From contig JBFMFH010000070.1 of NCBI GenBank assembly GCA_040752275.1, positions 1 through 9,250 on the forward strand: a stretch of DNA of 9,250 nucleotides, written 5' to 3'. This stretch comes from JBFMFH01 sp040752275. Its GTDB lineage: Bacteria > Acidobacteriota > Vicinamibacteria > Vicinamibacterales > JAKQTR01. A model generated the notes under the pieces. It made no database searches. It saw nothing but the letters and a program-made list of their open reading frames with translations, and was not told where the DNA came from. Both the position numbers and the translations under genes were made by a program. Every line of letters starts with the position of its first letter. Within the stretch, counting starts at the first letter, position 1. Shown piece after piece: positions 7,416-9,250 of this stretch.

Positions 7416-9110
7416 GTGAGGCGATTCAGCGCGTGGCTCTTCGTCGTTCTCGTGAGCGGCTGGCTCTTGTGGAGCCTGGCCACCGTCCCTCCGGCTGCGA
7501 AGACCCTGGACTTGCCGGGCCCGGCGGTCCCCCCGCAGGTGAGGGGCGCATACCACATCCACTCCACGGCGTCCGATGGGACAGGCACCGTGGCGGACAT
7601 CGCCAGGTCGGCACGCCGCGCGGGCCTGGACTTCATCATCGTCACGGATCACGCCGACGGCACCCGCGTCCTCCCTCCGCCTCGCTACGAGGCAGGCGTC
7701 TTGACGCTGGAGGCCATGGAGATCAGCACCGACGACGGCCATTATGCGGCCCTAGGACTCGACACACCGCCGTACCGCCTCGGTGGCGACGGTCGCGACG
7801 TCGCCGAGGACGTCATGCGGCTTGGCGGCTTCGGCATTGTCGCTCACCCCGATTCGGCCAAGCCCGACCTGCGCTGGCGGGACTGGAACATGCCGATCGG
7901 CGGCTACGAGTGGTTCAATGCCGATTCCCAGTGGCGGGACGAGAGCCGCCTCGCTCTCGTCCCGGTGCTCTTGCATTACCTGCTCCGGAAGCCCGAAGCC
8001 GTCGCTTCGCTGTTCGACCGCCCAGCCGACGCGCTGGCCCAATGGGATCGCCTGGCCGCGCGCGGGCACGTGGTTGGCATGGCCGCAGCCGACGCTCACG
8101 CACGGCTCGGCCTGCGCGGCCGGTCAGACCCGTACGTGGACGCGCTCTACGTGCGGCTTCCATCGTACGAATCCGTGTTCCGCGCGTTCAGCCTGCGGGT
8201 CGACCTCGATGAGCCCTTCGAAGGCGATGCGTTGCGAGACGGGCGCCGGCTGCTGAACGCTCTGCGCCTGGGCCGGGTCACGACCACCTTTGAAGCCCTT
8301 GCCTCGCCGGCGCGGGTCGTCTTCGAAGGCGAAGCTGCCGGTGAGCGAGTCGGTCCCGGCGGCGACCTATCGCACGTGACGCCCATCACCTTCCGCGTCC
8401 GGTCCAACGCCCCGGCCGGCGCAACCATCATCCTGATGCGCAACGGCGAGAGCGTGCACGAATCGGCGACGCCGGAGGTCGAATGGCTGACCGACCGCGC
8501 AGGGGCCTTCCGCGCCGAGATCCGCCTTCCCGATGCGCTCGGGCAGCCGCCCATACCGTGGGTGGTGACCAATCCCATCTACGTCGCCGTGCCGCCCGGG
8601 CCACCTCGCCCCACGCCACTGGCGGCGGCCCGTAGCAGCACCGTGATCCCGCGTGGCACCTGGAACATCGAACGGGATCCCGCGTCCCAGGGGGTCATCC
8701 ACCTCCTGTCACCGGAGGGCGCTCCGATCTTCGCATCCTTCTCGTACCGCCTCGCACCGCGGCCGGCTGCGAGTCCATACGTCGCAGCCGTCACCCATGA
8801 CGTCGGACCATTGTTCGAGGCGGATCGTCTGGCGTTCCAGGCGTCGGCCACGAAGCCCATGCGCCTCTCTGTGCAACTGCGCTCCCAGGCCGGGGGCGTC
8901 GAACGACGGTGGCGCCGGTCGGTCTACCTCGACGAGACGGCCCGCGAGGTGACGATTGCCTTCGCCGAGATGCGCGGTGTCGCGGAGGCGCGAGGTATGC
9001 CGCTGCGAATCCGCGACATGTCTGCGCTGCTGTTCGTCGTGGACACCGTCAACACGGCCCCGGGCGACCAGGGAGCCGTCACGCTGGTGAACCTGCGGGC
9101 AGAGAAGTGA
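7416..9110 (+). CDS. Membrane-anchored or exported PHP-domain metallo-phosphoesterase
   Basis: The 564-residue protein starts with a basic residue pair and a hydrophobic segment (about 6-24), a signal peptide or signal anchor, so the enzyme part should face outward. A PHP domain (about 44-230) retains the metal ligands: His47 and His49 (HIH), Asp54, Asp78-His79 (TDH), Glu102, His109, His144 (AHPD) and Asp226/His228 (DAH). PHP enzymes hydrolyse phosphoesters with two or three metal ions; the substrate here is unknown. Two further beta-rich regions follow: an Ig-like segment (about 318-392) and a C-terminal region (about 410-562, 'GTWNIERDP') that may be a ligand-binding sandwich. It starts at GTG with AGGTGA 4 nt ahead and may be co-transcribed with xerD. 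The stop codon is 48 nt from the inverted repeat. A functional link to xerD is not evident. Confidence 0.85.
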   Translation: MRRFSAWLFVVLVSGWLLWSLATVPPAAKTLDLPGPAVPPQVRGAYHIHSTASDGTGTVADIARSARRAGLDFIIVTDHADGTRVLPPPRYEAGVLTLEAMEISTDDGHYAALGLDTPPYRLGGDGRDVAEDVMRLGGFGIVAHPDSAKPDLRWRDWNMPIGGYEWFNADSQWRDESRLALVPVLLHYLLRKPEAVASLFDRPADALAQWDRLAARGHVVGMAAADAHARLGLRGRSDPYVDALYVRLPSYESVFRAFSLRVDLDEPFEGDALRDGRRLLNALRLGRVTTTFEALASPARVVFEGEAAGERVGPGGDLSHVTPITFRVRSNAPAGATIILMRNGESVHESATPEVEWLTDRAGAFRAEIRLPDALGQPPIPWVVTNPIYVAVPPGPPRPTPLAAARSSTVIPRGTWNIERDPASQGVIHLLSPEGAPIFASFSYRLAPRPAASPYVAAVTHDVGPLFEADRLAFQASATKPMRLSVQLRSQAGGVERRWRRSVYLDETAREVTIAFAEMRGVAEARGMPLRIRDMSALLFVVDTVNTAPGDQGAVTLVNLRAEK

Positions 9111-9132
9111 GGACGGCGAGAGCGGGCCGAAC

Positions 9133-9158
9133 GCGTCCCACCGACGGCGCGTCCCACC
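9133..9158 (+). repeat. Short direct repeat abutting the right inverted-repeat arm
   Basis: GCGTCCCACC occurs at 9133-9142 and again at 9149-9158, a 16-nt period. The second copy ends exactly where the 92-bp repeat begins. It is not present at the matching flank of the left arm. It could be chance or a slippage product. Confidence 0.5.
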
Positions 9159-9250
9159 AGTGCCCTGGAACCGTGATGCCTTGCAGAAGTCCCGGAGCGC
9201 GGCGCCCGGCTGGCAAGGCGCGACGACTGAGCATACTCCCGGTATGTGAG
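9159..9250 (+). repeat. Right arm of the 92-bp perfect inverted repeat
   Basis: This is the exact reverse complement of 33-124 and reaches the last base of the window, so its true outer end is not visible. On the plus strand it begins 48 nt after the stop codon of the PHP gene. Stems are GCCTTGC (9178-9184) with GCAAGGC (9213-9219), and GCATAC (9231-9236) with GTATGT (9242-9247). Relative to the gene upstream, the orientation is the same as that of the left copy and the lipoprotein gene. Confidence 0.93.

Overview
This is a gene-dense, high-GC bacterial window with seven genes. Five lie on the minus strand (191-6373) and two on the plus strand (6372-9110). Protein content and style suggest an Acidobacteriota-like soil or environmental bacterium (Vicinamibacteria-type). 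The hints are an Ig/PKD lipoprotein, an SSS symporter beside MurQ, and GC-rich coding. This placement is inference; no rRNA or other marker is present.

Layout from left to right. First comes one arm of a 92-bp perfect inverted repeat (33-124). A secreted lipoprotein with two bacterial Ig-like domains and a PKD domain follows (191-1129, minus), then a 263-nt gap. Next is a tight minus-strand operon, read from right to left: an exported GHL10-family glycosidase-like protein (5229-4015), a sodium:solute symporter (3989-2466) and a beta-lactamase-fold serine hydrolase (2469-1393). The last two overlap by ATGA. Upstream of this operon is murQ, N-acetylmuramic acid 6-phosphate etherase (6373-5393). 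Both murQ and the operon have a good sigma70-type promoter with an exact TTGACA -35 box. Divergent from murQ is xerD (6372-7358, plus), whose start codon overlaps that of murQ. It is followed by an exported PHP-domain metallo-phosphoesterase (7416-9110). The second arm of the inverted repeat (9159-9250) closes the window.

The murQ, GHL10, symporter and serine hydrolase genes look like a cell-wall sugar (muropeptide) salvage module. It resembles in concept the Bacillus subtilis murQ-murR-murP-amiE-nagZ operon, but with an SSS symporter in place of the PTS permease and a GHL10 protein in the glycosidase position. The kinase needed to make MurNAc-6-phosphate is not in the window. XerD matches the chromosome-dimer resolution recombinase closely and is probably housekeeping.

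The most unusual structural feature is the identical 92-bp element at the two ends. Both copies lie just downstream of a gene's 3' end, in the same orientation relative to that gene, and contain two internal stem-loops. This fits a dispersed, possibly transcribed 3'-end repeat better than transposon ends.
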